DNA of 58,332 nt from Verrucomicrobiota bacterium (GCA_018239675.1 JAFEGX010000044.1:1-58332), one strand, 5' to 3'; positions 25,395-34,014 are shown, counted from the first letter of the stretch. Numbers and translations are program-made. Notes: generated by a model not told the origin, from the letters alone.

Positions 25395-26366
25395 TCAGAT
25401 CGCGCCGCCGCCCTGCTGGCCTTCCGGTCGCGGGCCCCGGTCGTCGCGATGCCGGCCGCGGCCGCCGCGCCGACGGCGGCGACCGCCGCCCTCGAAGCGC
25501 TGCTCGCCGCCGCCGTGCTCGCCACCATGCTGCTGGGAGCCTTCGCCGGAGAAGTCGCGCGGTCCACGGTTGTCACCGCCGCCCTGCTGGAAGCCGCCGC
25601 GGCCACGGCCGCCACGGTGCCGGCGACGCCGGCCGCCTTCGTGCTGGTGCTGACCGTCGCGGTACTGGCCACCGCGCTCGCCCTGGGCGGCCTCGGCGGG
25701 CTTGCCGCCGAAGAGGCCCTTGAGCCAGGCGAAGAAGCCGCCGGACTTTTCGGCCGGGGCCGGAGTCGGCGCCGGAGCCGGCTGGTCGCGGCGCGGCTCG
25801 AACGTCCGCTGCTCGCGGCGCGGCTGGTCGGGACGGAAATGGCCGCGGTCCTCGCGGCGGGGGCGCTGTTCGCCACCGGGACCCTCGTGGCCCTGGGACG
25901 GGTGCTCGCCCCAGCTGACGGCCGGGCGCTTCACCTCCTGCGGGGGCAGGATGTTGAGCTCGGCTTTCGCGGTGGGGGCGGCGGGCGCCGCCGGCTCCGC
26001 CGGAGCGGCGGGAGCGACGGCCTCAGGCGCCGGCTGGGCCGGCTCGACGGGCGCCGGGACCGGCGCGGGCACGCTCGCCGCGGGTTGCGCGGGAGCGGGT
26101 TCATTGACGGCAGGCACGGACGTTTCACCCGTGAACGGGTTCTTGTACTCACTCTGGGGCCGGATGACCTCGAGGGCGCTGGGCTGGTAGCCGGTGGGCG
26201 TGGTGCTGCTGCTCGGAGCCGCCGAGGGGGCCGGGCGCTTGCCGCGGGCGAGGCCCGAGCCTTTCGCGCCGAAGTGGCCCACCGGGGCGGTGTCGCCGGT
26301 GCTGGCGGCCGGAGTGGCCGCGCCGGCAGTCGCGGCGGGATCGCCGGACGGTGCTGGATCTGACAT
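25395..26366 (-). CDS. Disordered Pro/Ala- and Arg/Gly-rich protein with RGG-like tail
   Basis: The 323-residue protein is low-complexity throughout. The N-terminus is Ala/Pro/Thr-rich (1-140) with SALEVIRPQSEYKNPF near 50, followed by a Glu/Arg/Gln segment. A short ordered-looking island (FFAWLKGLFGGKP, about 200-212) comes next, and then a tail very rich in Arg, Gly, His and Gln, with RRRRHRGGRGRGGF and RRRRRGGRGRHRDDRG. Such tails bind RNA or condense with it in other proteins, including the C-termini of bacterial RNA helicases and RNase E. No enzymatic domain is present. Start ATG 26366; a good terminator follows the stop. The low-complexity DNA makes antisense frames open over most of its length; these are not genes. 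Confidence 0.78.
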   Translation of the reverse strand: MSDPAPSGDPAATAGAATPAASTGDTAPVGHFGAKGSGLARGKRPAPSAAPSSSTTPTGYQPSALEVIRPQSEYKNPFTGETSVPAVNEPAPAQPAASVPAPVPAPVEPAQPAPEAVAPAAPAEPAAPAAPTAKAELNILPPQEVKRPAVSWGEHPSQGHEGPGGEQRPRREDRGHFRPDQPRREQRTFEPRRDQPAPAPTPAPAEKSGGFFAWLKGLFGGKPAEAAQGERGGQYRDGQHQHEGGRRRRHRGGRGRGGFQQGGGDNRGPRDFSGEGSQQHGGEHGGGEQRFEGGGRRRRRGGRGRHRDDRGPRPEGQQGGGAI

Positions 26367-26660
26367 GTGTGTGGTTTCTGGTCTGGCGCTCATCCGCCGG
26401 GCGATCCGTCGCGGAGAGGCGAGGAAGCGAACGAGGGAGAGCGGCCGTGGTTGGGATGGCCGGCGGAGCGCAGGGAATGCGGCTCAACGCAGGCGTGAAG
26501 GCGCCAAGCTCGCCCGCAGGGCGCCGGGCCGCAACCTCAATTTTGGAAAACCTCCCGCCGGGACCTGGCAACTGACTGGTTACAAATAACTAAGCCCATC
26601 GCGGTCCGGCCCAAGACGGGCTTGCCAGCACCGTCCGGGCTTCCCAGCCTCGGCCTTCAT

Positions 26661-27032
26661 ATGGACAAGCTCGAGGAAATCTTCCGCATGCAGGATGCCC
26701 TTAACCGCCGGATCGGCGTCAACCTGCCGCCCCCGACGGACGAAGAAAAGGCCAAGTGGATTTTAAACTACACCCGCGCCATGCAGCAGGAGACGGCCGA
26801 GCTGATCGACAGCGTGCCGTGGAAATGGTGGGCCAAGTACCAGAAATTCGACGAGCAGAACGCCAAGGTCGAAGTCGTCGACTTGTTCCACTTCCTCGTG
26901 TCACTCGCCCAGACCCTCGGCATGACGGCCGACGATGTCTACCAGGCTTACCTGAAGAAAAACGCCGTCAACCACCAGCGTCAGGATTCCGGCTACGCGA
27001 AAAAGGATGAGGCGGATTCGAAGCACATCTGA
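26661..27032 (+). CDS. Dimeric (all-alpha, MazG-like) dUTP diphosphatase
   Basis: The 123-residue all-helical protein matches the dimeric dUTPase family, which hydrolyses dUTP (and dUDP) to dUMP and keeps uracil out of DNA. Motifs are QQETAELIDSVPWKWW, with Glu44, Glu47 and Asp50, and KVEVVDLFHFL with Glu71 and Asp74, the acidic residues that hold Mg2+. A Lys-rich C-terminus follows (NAVNHQRQDSGYAKKD). It is shorter than phage and Trypanosoma relatives but typical for bacteria. ATG 26661 follows a purine-poor leader, so the ribosome binding site is weak. The 294-bp spacer upstream (26367-26660) holds no gene. Confidence 0.88.
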   Translation: MDKLEEIFRMQDALNRRIGVNLPPPTDEEKAKWILNYTRAMQQETAELIDSVPWKWWAKYQKFDEQNAKVEVVDLFHFLVSLAQTLGMTADDVYQAYLKKNAVNHQRQDSGYAKKDEADSKHI

Positions 27033-27036
27033 AGGA

Positions 27037-27107
27037 AATTTGGAAAATCGGGAAAGTGGGAAAGCGGGAAACTGGAAAAGGGAAAATTGGGAAACGGGTT
27101 TGTACGG
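27037..27107. repeat. GGGAAA-word periodic block after the dUTPase gene
   Basis: A run of about seven 9-10 bp units, each resembling TGGGAAAGC, GGGAAACTGG or AAAGGGAAAATT. Only one arm is present, so no hairpin is expected. It follows the dUTPase stop directly. Confidence 0.6.
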
Positions 27108-27233
27108 CTTGCTGATAGGTTGAAAGCCGCAGGACGAAGACACACCGCGGGCGTGAAGGTCATTGGCGGGGTCCGAGCGGACGGCTGACAGCTTAGGGCT
27201 GGCAGCTTTGCACCGTCGCGGCGGCGCCGCGGA

Positions 27234-27695
27234 TCAGCGGGTCACCACGAAGGCGGCCGTGACGTCGACGGCGACGGCGCCGTTTTCCACGACGTGCGCG
27301 CGGAGCTTGAGCTTCGCCTTGCCGTAGCGGGCGAGGGCGTCCTTGAACTCGGCGATCGCCGCCTGGGCCGGACGCTCGCAAATCGCGCGAAGATCACCAA
27401 GCACCGGGCGACGATAGGCCGCCCGGCTTTCCTTCACCACGATGTGCCACACGGGTCTCTCGGCATTCGCCTGGTCACGCATCAGCTCCCACACGACGCC
27501 GTAGCCGGCGAGGGTGGCGAGCGAAACCAAGCTGCCGCCGAACGCGGTGTTGAGGGAGTTCTTGTTCTGCTCCTTCGGCGCGATCAGCACCAGCTTGTGG
27601 TCGTCGCTCACCTCCACGCCGACGCCCATCGCTTTCGCGAGGGGAATCATCTCGTGCAGGAAGAGCTCGAGCGCTGGGATCTTGACCGGTTTCAT
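27234..27695 (-). CDS. YiiD C-terminal-type thioesterase (hotdog fold)
   Basis: The 153-residue protein matches the putative thioesterase domain found at the C-terminus of YiiD: an N-terminal helix (ALELFLHEMIPLAKAMGVGV), the hotdog-helix segment KNSLNTAFGGSLVSLATLAGYG, and strands ending VAVDVTAAFVVTR. Asn/Ala residues in LNTAFGGS take the position of the acyl-binding helix. It would act on an acyl-thioester of unknown identity in the cytoplasm. The ATG at 27695 is preferred over one 13 codons upstream because it opens on the conserved helix. It is divergent from the peroxiredoxin gene. Confidence 0.82.
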   Translation of the reverse strand: MKPVKIPALELFLHEMIPLAKAMGVGVEVSDDHKLVLIAPKEQNKNSLNTAFGGSLVSLATLAGYGVVWELMRDQANAERPVWHIVVKESRAAYRRPVLGDLRAICERPAQAAIAEFKDALARYGKAKLKLRAHVVENGAVAVDVTAAFVVTR

Positions 27696-27820
27696 GACGG
27701 GCCGGACGTTGAAGGAGTTTTGTCTGCACGTCAAAGCCGGCGCGAACTAGGTGCGATTTATCCTGTCGCAGAGCCGAGCAACTTGACGGTAGCGCGCCGG
27801 TTTGGCTGATTGCCGGGGTC

Positions 27821-28297
27821 ATGATCCAGCCTGGACAGAAATTTGATACCCGACTGTCGCTCAAGATCTTCCGCAATGGTCGCGAGGAAGTCGTCATGCT
27901 TGGGGACCTGCTCACCCGCCGGACCATCGTATCGGTTTACATGCGAAACAATACGCCCGGATGTGACCGCCAGAATGACAGCCTGGCGGCGCACGCGGCC
28001 GAGTTCGACCGCGCCGGCTACAATCTGGTCGCGCTCAGCCGCGATACGTGCGGCTCACACGCAAAGTATGCCGCGAAGAAACGGATCACCTACACGCTGG
28101 CGAGCGACCCGAACGACCAGTTCGCGCGGGCGGCTGACGCGATCGTGGAAAAGTCGATGTACGGACGAAAATTCTCGGGCCCGGCGCGCGCGGCATTTGT
28201 CCTGGCGAAAGACGGAACCGTGCTCGCCGTGATTCCGAAGGTCGATCCGGCCGATCACGCCGCGCAGCTCAGGGCGGTATTGAAGGAACTGCGTTGA
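27821..28297 (+). CDS. Peroxiredoxin of the Bcp/PrxQ type
   Basis: The 158-residue thioredoxin-fold protein has a peroxidatic Cys48 in NTPGCDRQNDSL, matching the PrxQ TPGC motif. The usual resolving Cys five residues later is absent (Ser54 lies near that position). Cys77 in SRDTCGSHAKYA lies in the next helix, where one PrxQ subgroup keeps its resolving Cys. It should reduce hydroperoxides using thioredoxin or a similar donor. The rest (FARAADAIVEKSMYGRKFSGPARAAFVL) fits the family, with the YGRKF-type loop. There is no signal peptide. Confidence 0.86.
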   Translation: MIQPGQKFDTRLSLKIFRNGREEVVMLGDLLTRRTIVSVYMRNNTPGCDRQNDSLAAHAAEFDRAGYNLVALSRDTCGSHAKYAAKKRITYTLASDPNDQFARAADAIVEKSMYGRKFSGPARAAFVLAKDGTVLAVIPKVDPADHAAQLRAVLKELR

Positions 28298-28488
28298 AGC
28301 GGGGCGGGCGAAAGCCGGCCATTGGACGCCGTACGCTCCACGGCGCAGTCGAAGGGGACCGAACACTCCACGCTGTTTCGATCCGCACCGCACCGCGGTC
28401 GCAATCATGCCCTTTTGCGCCCGGCGTCGGGCGTCCGGCATTCTGCGCTCTCCGAAATCGCTCCTGCCCGGCATGGCACTCTGCACTG

Positions 28489-28516
28489 TTGCGGTGAACG
28501 CGGGCGCCGCTATAAT
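28489..28516 (+). promoter_or_regulatory. Strong sigma-70-like promoter, possibly giving a leaderless mRNA
   Basis: TTGCGG (28489-28494) and a consensus TATAAT (28511-28516) are spaced by 16 bp. Transcription would start at about 28522-28524, on or next to the ATG at 28523, so the DUF748 transcript could be leaderless. Confidence 0.6.
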
Positions 28517-28522
28517 CGATGC

Positions 28523-31500
28523 ATGAACTTCTCCCCACGTGTTCGGCGTCGGTTCATCGTCGTGCTGTCTGCGATCCTCGTGTTCACGGTCGTCGGGTTT
28601 TTCGTGTTGCCGCCGATCATCCGGTCGCAGGCGGAGAAGCGGCTCTCCGGCCTGCTGGGACGCCAGGTCACGATCGGCAAGGTGCGGCTCAACCCGTACG
28701 CGCTGTCCGTGACCGTCGAGAATTTCGATATCCGGCTGAAGACGGGCGACGGCTCGTTCCTGGGCTGGGATCGGCTCTACGTGAACTTTGACGCGCTGTC
28801 GTCGCTCTGGGGCGAGTGGGTCGTGAGCGACGTGGAGTTGGATGGATTTCATGTCGGCGTGGTCGTCCTGCAGGATGGCACGTTGAGTTTTGCCGATCTG
28901 ATCGAGCGCCTGGCGGCCAAGCCCGGCGCGGCCCCGCCGCCCGTGGCGTCCGGGACGTCGCGGCCGCTGCGCGTGGGCAGCCTGAAGGTGACCGATGCGC
29001 GGCTCGAATTTGCGGACCGGTCGCGGCCGCAGCCGTTCGCCACGACGCTGGGGCCGGTTTCGGTGGCGGTGACGAATTTCCGCACGGTGGGGGCGACGGG
29101 GGCGCCGTATCACTTCCAGGCGGTGACCGAGGCGGGTGAGAAACTCGAGTGGTCCGGCACGCTGTCGGCGCAGCCGCTGAAGTCGGAGGGCGAGCTCCGG
29201 CTCGAGAACATCCTCCTGCCGAAATATGCGCCGTATTATTCCAACCTGACTCGGGCCGACGTCGCCGGGGGCACGCTCTCGGTGCGCGGTCGCTACGCCG
29301 CCAGTTTCGACGGCGGCACTCCCAAGCTGCAGCTCAGCGACGGCGCCGTTCAGCTCCGCGGATTGAAGGTGGTCGAGCGGGCCTCCAAGGAAACGGCGCT
29401 CGAGCTGGCGGGCCTCGACCTGACCGGACTGAAGGCGGACCCGCTCGCGCTCAAGGCGGCGCTCGACTCGCTCGTGCTTTCCGGCGGCACGGTGAACGTC
29501 CGGCGCGAGGCAGACGGTTCGCTGAATCTCCTCAGCATGCTGCAGCCCGAGCCGGTTCCGGCCGCCGCTCCGGCCAAGGCCGCGCCGGCGGCGGCCCCGG
29601 CCAAGCGTCCGGATGTCACCGTGGGCGAGGTCGCGCTGAAGGATTTCAAGGTGAACATCACCGACCGGGCGGCGCCGCGGCCGGCCCAGCTCTCGCTGAG
29701 CGGAATTCAGTTCTCGCTGAAAAAACTGACCCTCGCGGACGGCGCGGTCATGCCCTTCGACCTGTCGCTAGCGTGGGCTCCGCAGGGGACCGTGCGGGTG
29801 TCGGGCTCCGCGACCGCCTTCCCGTCGGTGGTGGTTGACCTCAAGGCCGACGTTGCGGGCCTCGAACTACTGCCCCTCAGTCCCTATCTCGAGCAGTTCG
29901 TGAACGCCCACCTGACCCAGGGCGCGGTTTCGACGAGCCAGACCATCCATCTGGCGCTGCCGGCCGGCGGCGCGCCCGATGCGACCGTGGCGGGCGAGGT
30001 GACGGTCGAGAAACTTGGGTTGGTCGACAGTGCGCACAACGAGGACCTCGTCGGATTTGCGCGGCTCGGGCTCACCGGGATCAAGGTCGCCACGGTGCCG
30101 AAGCTCACGGTTGCGCTGGACGAGATCTCGGTCACGGGACCGTACGCCCGCGTCCTCGTGAACGCGGACAAGACCATGAACCTCCAGACCCTCGCCAAGG
30201 CCCAGCCGGCGGCGACGACTCCGCCGTCCGCGCCGCCTTCCGCCCAGCCACCCGCGCCGGCGTCCGCACCGGCCGCGCCGGAGCTGCCGAGCGTCTCGAT
30301 TGGCCGGGTCGTGATCGCGGACGGCGACTTCAGCTTCACGGACCGCTCGCTCGAGCCGAACGTGCGCATGGTGCTTGGCCAGTTTGGCGGCACCATCACT
30401 GGGCTTTCCTCGGAGAACCTGGCCCGGGGCCAGGTTGACCTGAAGGGTACGGTGGACGGGGTCGGCCCGGTGGCGATTGTCGGCCAGCTCGATCCGCTCG
30501 GCGCGAAGCCCTTCGTCGACCTCAAGATTGACTTCAAGAACGTGGACCTGCTGCCGATCAGCCCGTACACGGGAAAATTCGCGGGCTACGAGCTGGCGCG
30601 CGGCAAGCTGGTGGTGGACACGAAGGTCCACGTCGATGGCCGGCAGCTCGACACGACGAATGTGGTCACGCTGAACCAGTTCACCTTTGGGGCGGCGACC
30701 AACAGCAAGGACGCCACCGGCCTGCCGGTGCGGTTGGGCGTGGCGCTGCTCAAGGATCTCGACGGCAAGATCGTGATCGACCTGCCGGTGCAGGGCAGCC
30801 TCGACGACCCGAACTTCCGCATCGGCAAGGTGGTGCTGCGCGTGATCGTGAACCTGCTCACGAAGGCGGCGACCTCGCCGTTCTCGCTGCTCGGCTCGAT
30901 GTTCGGCGGCGGTGGCGAGGAGCTGGCGTTCCAGGAGTTCACCCCGGGCGGCAGCGAGCTCCAGCCGACCGAGCTGCCGAAGCTCGAGACGATGGTGAAA
31001 GCATTGACGAACCGTCCGGGCCTGAGCCTCGGCCTGGAAGGCTCGTACGACGCGGCCGCCGACACCTACGCGCTCAAGCGGCAGAAGCTGGGTGATCTCG
31101 TGCGCCGGCAGATTTGGGAAGCGAAACACGCGGTCGACCCGAACATCGCGCCGCCGGCCCAGCTGGCGATCACCGCGGACGAGAACGCCGCGATGGTGAA
31201 GAAACTCTTTGACGAGAAATTCCCGCCCGGCACCCAGTTTGGCGCGCCGTTGGCCGGGCCGCCGCCGGTGAGCGCGGCGCCCGCCCCGAAGCCTGGCCTG
31301 GTCCGGCGGGTAATCAACGCCTTCACCTTCAAGTCGGCGCGCGCCGAATCGGCCAAGCCGAAGCCCGCCGAGGCCGCTCCCGCGGCGGTCCCGGGCATCC
31401 CGCTGGAGGAAATGACCGGCCGCCTCGCCGAGACGATGAAGGTCGACGACAACGACCTCCGCGCGCTGGCCGCCGCCCGCGCCGAACGCGTGCGCGACTA

Positions 31501-31606
31501 CCTCCTCAACACCGGCCACATCGCCGGCGAGCGCCTGTTCCTCGCGCAGTCGACCGATGCAACCAAGCAGAACAAGGGCCCAAGGGTGTTCCTCAGTCTG
31601 CAATAA
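28523..31606 (+). CDS. Large DUF748/AsmA-like envelope protein
   Basis: The 1027-residue protein has an N-terminal membrane helix (about 11-33, FIVVLSAILVFTVVGFFVLPP) and a very long periplasmic part built from repeated beta-rich AsmA/DUF748 units (for example near residues 60-130, 230-330, 365-470 and 590-700). Units are separated by Ala/Pro-rich linkers at about 345-365 and 560-590. The C-terminal third has the conserved VVDTKVHVDGRQLDTTNVV and LPVRLGVALLKDLDGKIVIDLPVQGS blocks of DUF748. Relatives form a hydrophobic groove and are thought to move lipids across the periplasm or support outer-membrane homeostasis. A longer in-frame start at 28322 would only translate intergenic DNA, so ATG 28523 is chosen. 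Confidence 0.88.
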   Translation: MNFSPRVRRRFIVVLSAILVFTVVGFFVLPPIIRSQAEKRLSGLLGRQVTIGKVRLNPYALSVTVENFDIRLKTGDGSFLGWDRLYVNFDALSSLWGEWVVSDVELDGFHVGVVVLQDGTLSFADLIERLAAKPGAAPPPVASGTSRPLRVGSLKVTDARLEFADRSRPQPFATTLGPVSVAVTNFRTVGATGAPYHFQAVTEAGEKLEWSGTLSAQPLKSEGELRLENILLPKYAPYYSNLTRADVAGGTLSVRGRYAASFDGGTPKLQLSDGAVQLRGLKVVERASKETALELAGLDLTGLKADPLALKAALDSLVLSGGTVNVRREADGSLNLLSMLQPEPVPAAAPAKAAPAAAPAKRPDVTVGEVALKDFKVNITDRAAPRPAQLSLSGIQFSLKKLTLADGAVMPFDLSLAWAPQGTVRVSGSATAFPSVVVDLKADVAGLELLPLSPYLEQFVNAHLTQGAVSTSQTIHLALPAGGAPDATVAGEVTVEKLGLVDSAHNEDLVGFARLGLTGIKVATVPKLTVALDEISVTGPYARVLVNADKTMNLQTLAKAQPAATTPPSAPPSAQPPAPASAPAAPELPSVSIGRVVIADGDFSFTDRSLEPNVRMVLGQFGGTITGLSSENLARGQVDLKGTVDGVGPVAIVGQLDPLGAKPFVDLKIDFKNVDLLPISPYTGKFAGYELARGKLVVDTKVHVDGRQLDTTNVVTLNQFTFGAATNSKDATGLPVRLGVALLKDLDGKIVIDLPVQGSLDDPNFRIGKVVLRVIVNLLTKAATSPFSLLGSMFGGGGEELAFQEFTPGGSELQPTELPKLETMVKALTNRPGLSLGLEGSYDAAADTYALKRQKLGDLVRRQIWEAKHAVDPNIAPPAQLAITADENAAMVKKLFDEKFPPGTQFGAPLAGPPPVSAAPAPKPGLVRRVINAFTFKSARAESAKPKPAEAAPAAVPGIPLEEMTGRLAETMKVDDNDLRALAAARAERVRDYLLNTGHIAGERLFLAQSTDATKQNKGPRVFLSLQ

Positions 31607-31611
31607 ACAGA

Positions 31612-31808
31612 AGTAACAGGAGACAGGTGACCAAGTAGCAGGGTAGGGTGCGATCGATCCCGCCGCTGAATTCCTGCTACTTGGATTCTGGTCCCGGTTA
31701 TTTCCTCCAAAGGTAACAAGGACCAGGTTACCAAGTATCAGAGTGGGGCACGATCGGCTCAGCGGCTGGCATCCTGTTACCTGCATCCTGATCCTTGTTA
31801 CCTCCCTC
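31612..31808. repeat. Tandem pair of diverged GTAACA-word inverted repeats
   Basis: Two consecutive elements of about 100 bp (31612-31708 and 31709-31808), each with arms of GTAACAGG / ACCAAGTA words and a complementary right arm (CTGCTACTTGG and CCTTGTTACC words). The loops resemble each other (GTGCGATCGATCCC versus GCACGATCGGCTC), indicating duplication of the whole element. The second ends only 9 bp before the next start codon. Confidence 0.72.
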
Positions 31809-31817
31809 CATGATCAC

Positions 31818-32072
31818 ATGAACTGCCGTCCCGGCTGTGGCGCCTGCTGCATCGCGCCGTCGATCACATCGCCGATCCCCGGCATGCCGCATGGAAAACC
31901 GGCGGGAATTCCATGCGTTCAGTTGCTGCCGGATTACCGTTGTGCGCTGTTTGGCAAACCCGAGCGCCCGGCGTTCTGCGTCGGCTTGCGGCCCAGCGAG
32001 GAAATGTGCGGCAACACGCGCGAGGAAGCGATGGCTCACCTCACGACGCTTGAACAGCTGACCAGTGGCTAG
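31818..32072 (+). CDS. YkgJ-type cysteine cluster protein (zinc/iron-chelating domain)
   Basis: The 84-residue protein starts [11 protein letters not shown], with Cys3, Cys7, Cys10 and Cys11 forming the N-terminal cluster of the YkgJ/UPF0153 family. Further cysteines follow at about 33, 42, 54 and 64. The family is thought to bind zinc or iron; its role is not established. It is near the short end of the family range. The leader is the right arm of an intergenic repeat and has no purine-rich ribosome binding site, which makes translation efficiency uncertain. Confidence 0.82.
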   Translation: MNCRPGCGACCIAPSITSPIPGMPHGKPAGIPCVQLLPDYRCALFGKPERPAFCVGLRPSEEMCGNTREEAMAHLTTLEQLTSG

Positions 32073-32311
32073 AGCGCTTTCGATTCAGGCAGGAGTGCGG
32101 GTGACACCTAGATCACGGAGGCCACCGAGCATCGATCTCCCCGTCAGATCGGAGCACAAGTCCACCTGGCCGGCTCCGTGCCGGCTTCGTGCTAGCGGTG
32201 GTATTATCCCAAATCGAAATGGCGCTAGCGTAGCTGGGAAAGGCGTGGATTGACGTCCGGGAGGGCCTCGTTTTCGGTGCGGCTCCACTTGCGGTTCTGC
32301 AACCCGTCACG

Positions 32312-32569
32312 ATGCCCCTCGAACTCCGTCCCAACTGCGAGTGCTGCGACCGCGACCTGCCGCCGGAGTCGCAGGAGGCGTTCATCTGCACCTACGAATG
32401 CACGTTCTGCATCACGTGCGCGCGGGACCGACTGAAGTTCGTTTGTCCAAACTGCGGCGGTGAACTGGTGCGCCGTCCGATCCGTCCCGCGGCCAAGCTT
32501 GTGAAGGATCCGGCCTCCACGGTGCGGATCCGGCGCTCGACGCCGTGCCCGCCAGCTGTGCCTCGGTAG
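32312..32569 (+). CDS. DUF1272 cysteine-rich small protein
   Basis: The 85-residue protein begins with the DUF1272 pattern: NCECCDRDLPPES, AFICTYECTFCITCARD and FVCPNCGGELVRRP, giving nine cysteines that could hold two zinc ions in a treble-clef-like or zinc-ribbon fold. The family is short and of unknown function. The last 25 residues are less conserved. It starts 239 bp after the YkgJ-type gene; that spacer (32073-32311) contains no gene that I can support. Confidence 0.85.
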   Translation: MPLELRPNCECCDRDLPPESQEAFICTYECTFCITCARDRLKFVCPNCGGELVRRPIRPAAKLVKDPASTVRIRRSTPCPPAVPR

Positions 32570-32650
32570 ATGGGTTCGAATCTAGATCGGCGTCCGGAGT
32601 TGGGCATTCGGCGTTCGACTTGCTCGACCCGCCCAATTTCGCGTCGTGCT

Positions 32651-33448
32651 TCAGCCCGGCGGCACCAGTTGCGTTCTCGCCATCAACTCGTCGGCCAGCG
32701 CATTGAACCACGTCTCGGCTTCCGCGCGCTTCGGCGCGACCTGGTCCGGCGTCGCGACGTACATGAGTTTTGCCAGCCGGTCCGCCTCGGCTTCCGGCAG
32801 GGTCCGGTGCAGGTAGCGGTTGCCCCAGGTGGAGCGCAGCGGGTCGTGCTTGATGCGGAGCAACTCGACCAGCGGCGCGAGGGTGAGGCCCTGGTAGAAA
32901 TGCAGCGCGTCGATCGGGTTGTGGCGCCACGTCTCCTTGTCGACCAGCACCTGGAACATCGCAAACCGCACCCGCAGGGCCTCGATCCGGCCGCGGAGGC
33001 GCTGCTCGAGGGCGGCGCGGTCGGTCGTCACCACCCGGGAGCCGAAGAGGCCGGACCGGTCGAACAGCACCGGCATCCGGCCGTGAACGTCGGGCTCGTT
33101 GAACTTGTAGCCGCCGCCGCGCTTCATCACGCAGAAGTCGAGGATCAGCCACGATTCGGCGTTGGCGAAGCGGTAGAAACGCTGGCTGTGGCCGTGCCAG
33201 GCGGGCTCGGGCACGACGTACGTCAGCGAGACCTCCGCCACTTTCGCCAGCGCCGATTCCACGGCGGCAAAGGCCGCGGCCACCTTGTCGTCGTCCACCT
33301 CGACCTGGAGATCGACGTCGCTCCACTGGTCGGCCCGGCCGAACCCGGCCGAGCCTCCCTCCCACAGGGCGTGCGCCCACGGCTGCGGCTCGAGCGCGCC
33401 GCGGACGGTGGTGATCAGGGTGGGACGGTCGAGGGGCGGCCGCGGCAT
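32651..33448 (-). CDS. Nucleotidyltransferase-fold protein
   Basis: The 265-residue protein begins with a polymerase-beta-type nucleotidyltransferase core: WEGGSAGFGRADQWSDVDLQVEVDDD (about 29-54) carries the GSxxxG loop and the metal-binding DxD (SDVDL), as in aminoglycoside nucleotidyltransferases and KNTase-like proteins. The remainder is helical with a conserved-looking WRHNPIDALHFYQGLTLAPLVELLR segment. The substrate is unknown; a small-molecule or drug nucleotidyltransferase is plausible. It starts 2 bp after the stop of the GNAT gene, so the two form an operon. Confidence 0.8.
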   Translation of the reverse strand: MPRPPLDRPTLITTVRGALEPQPWAHALWEGGSAGFGRADQWSDVDLQVEVDDDKVAAAFAAVESALAKVAEVSLTYVVPEPAWHGHSQRFYRFANAESWLILDFCVMKRGGGYKFNEPDVHGRMPVLFDRSGLFGSRVVTTDRAALEQRLRGRIEALRVRFAMFQVLVDKETWRHNPIDALHFYQGLTLAPLVELLRIKHDPLRSTWGNRYLHRTLPEAEADRLAKLMYVATPDQVAPKRAEAETWFNALADELMARTQLVPPG

Positions 33449-33450
33449 GG

Positions 33451-33957
33451 TCAGAGCAGATTGTGCCGGAAGCGCACCTCGGGCTGGGTGACGTTGAACA
33501 GGGTGATGTCGCGGCGACCGTCGTCGGTCACAAAGCCCTGCGACTCGTAGAAACGACGCGCGGCGCGATTGCCGCTGAGCGCCCACACAATGACGGATTG
33601 TGCCGGCGCCTCCCGAAAGTGGGCGAGCGCAGCCTGGCAGAGCGCGCGGCCGCAACCGGTGCCCCACGCGGCCGGGTGCACGTACAGCGCCGCGATCTCG
33701 CCGAAGGCCGGCGGCGGGGTGTCGGCGTCGCGTGACGGGCACGCATACACAAAGCCGCTGATCTGGCCGGACGGACCGGCCACCCAGATCGTGGCCGGCT
33801 CGACCAGCCGCGCAGCCCACATCCGCTCGCGCTCGGCGACGGACAGGTTGTCGAGGACAGAGTCGGGAAACAGCCCGCGGTAGGCGGACTGCCACGAGGC
33901 GACATGCACCTCGGCAATGGCACGGGCGTCGGCGGGGGTGGCGCGGCGGACTTGCAC
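33451..33957 (-). CDS. GNAT family N-acetyltransferase
   Basis: The 168-residue protein is a typical GNAT: VQVRRATPADARAIAEVHVASWQSAYRGLFPD at the start (the AcT-like HVASWQ helix), then motif A with ALYVHPAAWGTGCGRALCQAAL, where GTGCGRA binds the acetyl-CoA pyrophosphate, and motif B with NRAARRFYESQGF. The start is inferred as GTG 33957, the first start-like codon before the conserved beginning. The acceptor is unknown. It is co-transcribed with the nucleotidyltransferase gene, a pairing also seen among drug- and metabolite-modifying enzymes. Confidence 0.87.
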   Translation of the reverse strand: MQVRRATPADARAIAEVHVASWQSAYRGLFPDSVLDNLSVAERERMWAARLVEPATIWVAGPSGQISGFVYACPSRDADTPPPAFGEIAALYVHPAAWGTGCGRALCQAALAHFREAPAQSVIVWALSGNRAARRFYESQGFVTDDGRRDITLFNVTQPEVRFRHNLL

Positions 33958-34014
33958 GCGGGAAGGGAAGCCACGGGGCTTGCGGCGCGTCAATCGCGCG
34001 TTTGAGTGGACCCC

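Noticed and set aside
28322..28522. N-terminal extension of the DUF748 protein
   Set aside because: These 67 codons lie in word-repeat intergenic DNA and would put unrelated residues before the membrane helix; a consensus promoter lies inside this stretch just before ATG 28523.
32073..32311. A small gene between the YkgJ-type and DUF1272 genes
   Set aside because: Short frames exist on both strands but none has a plausible start, codon usage or family, and one overlaps DUF1272 antisense.
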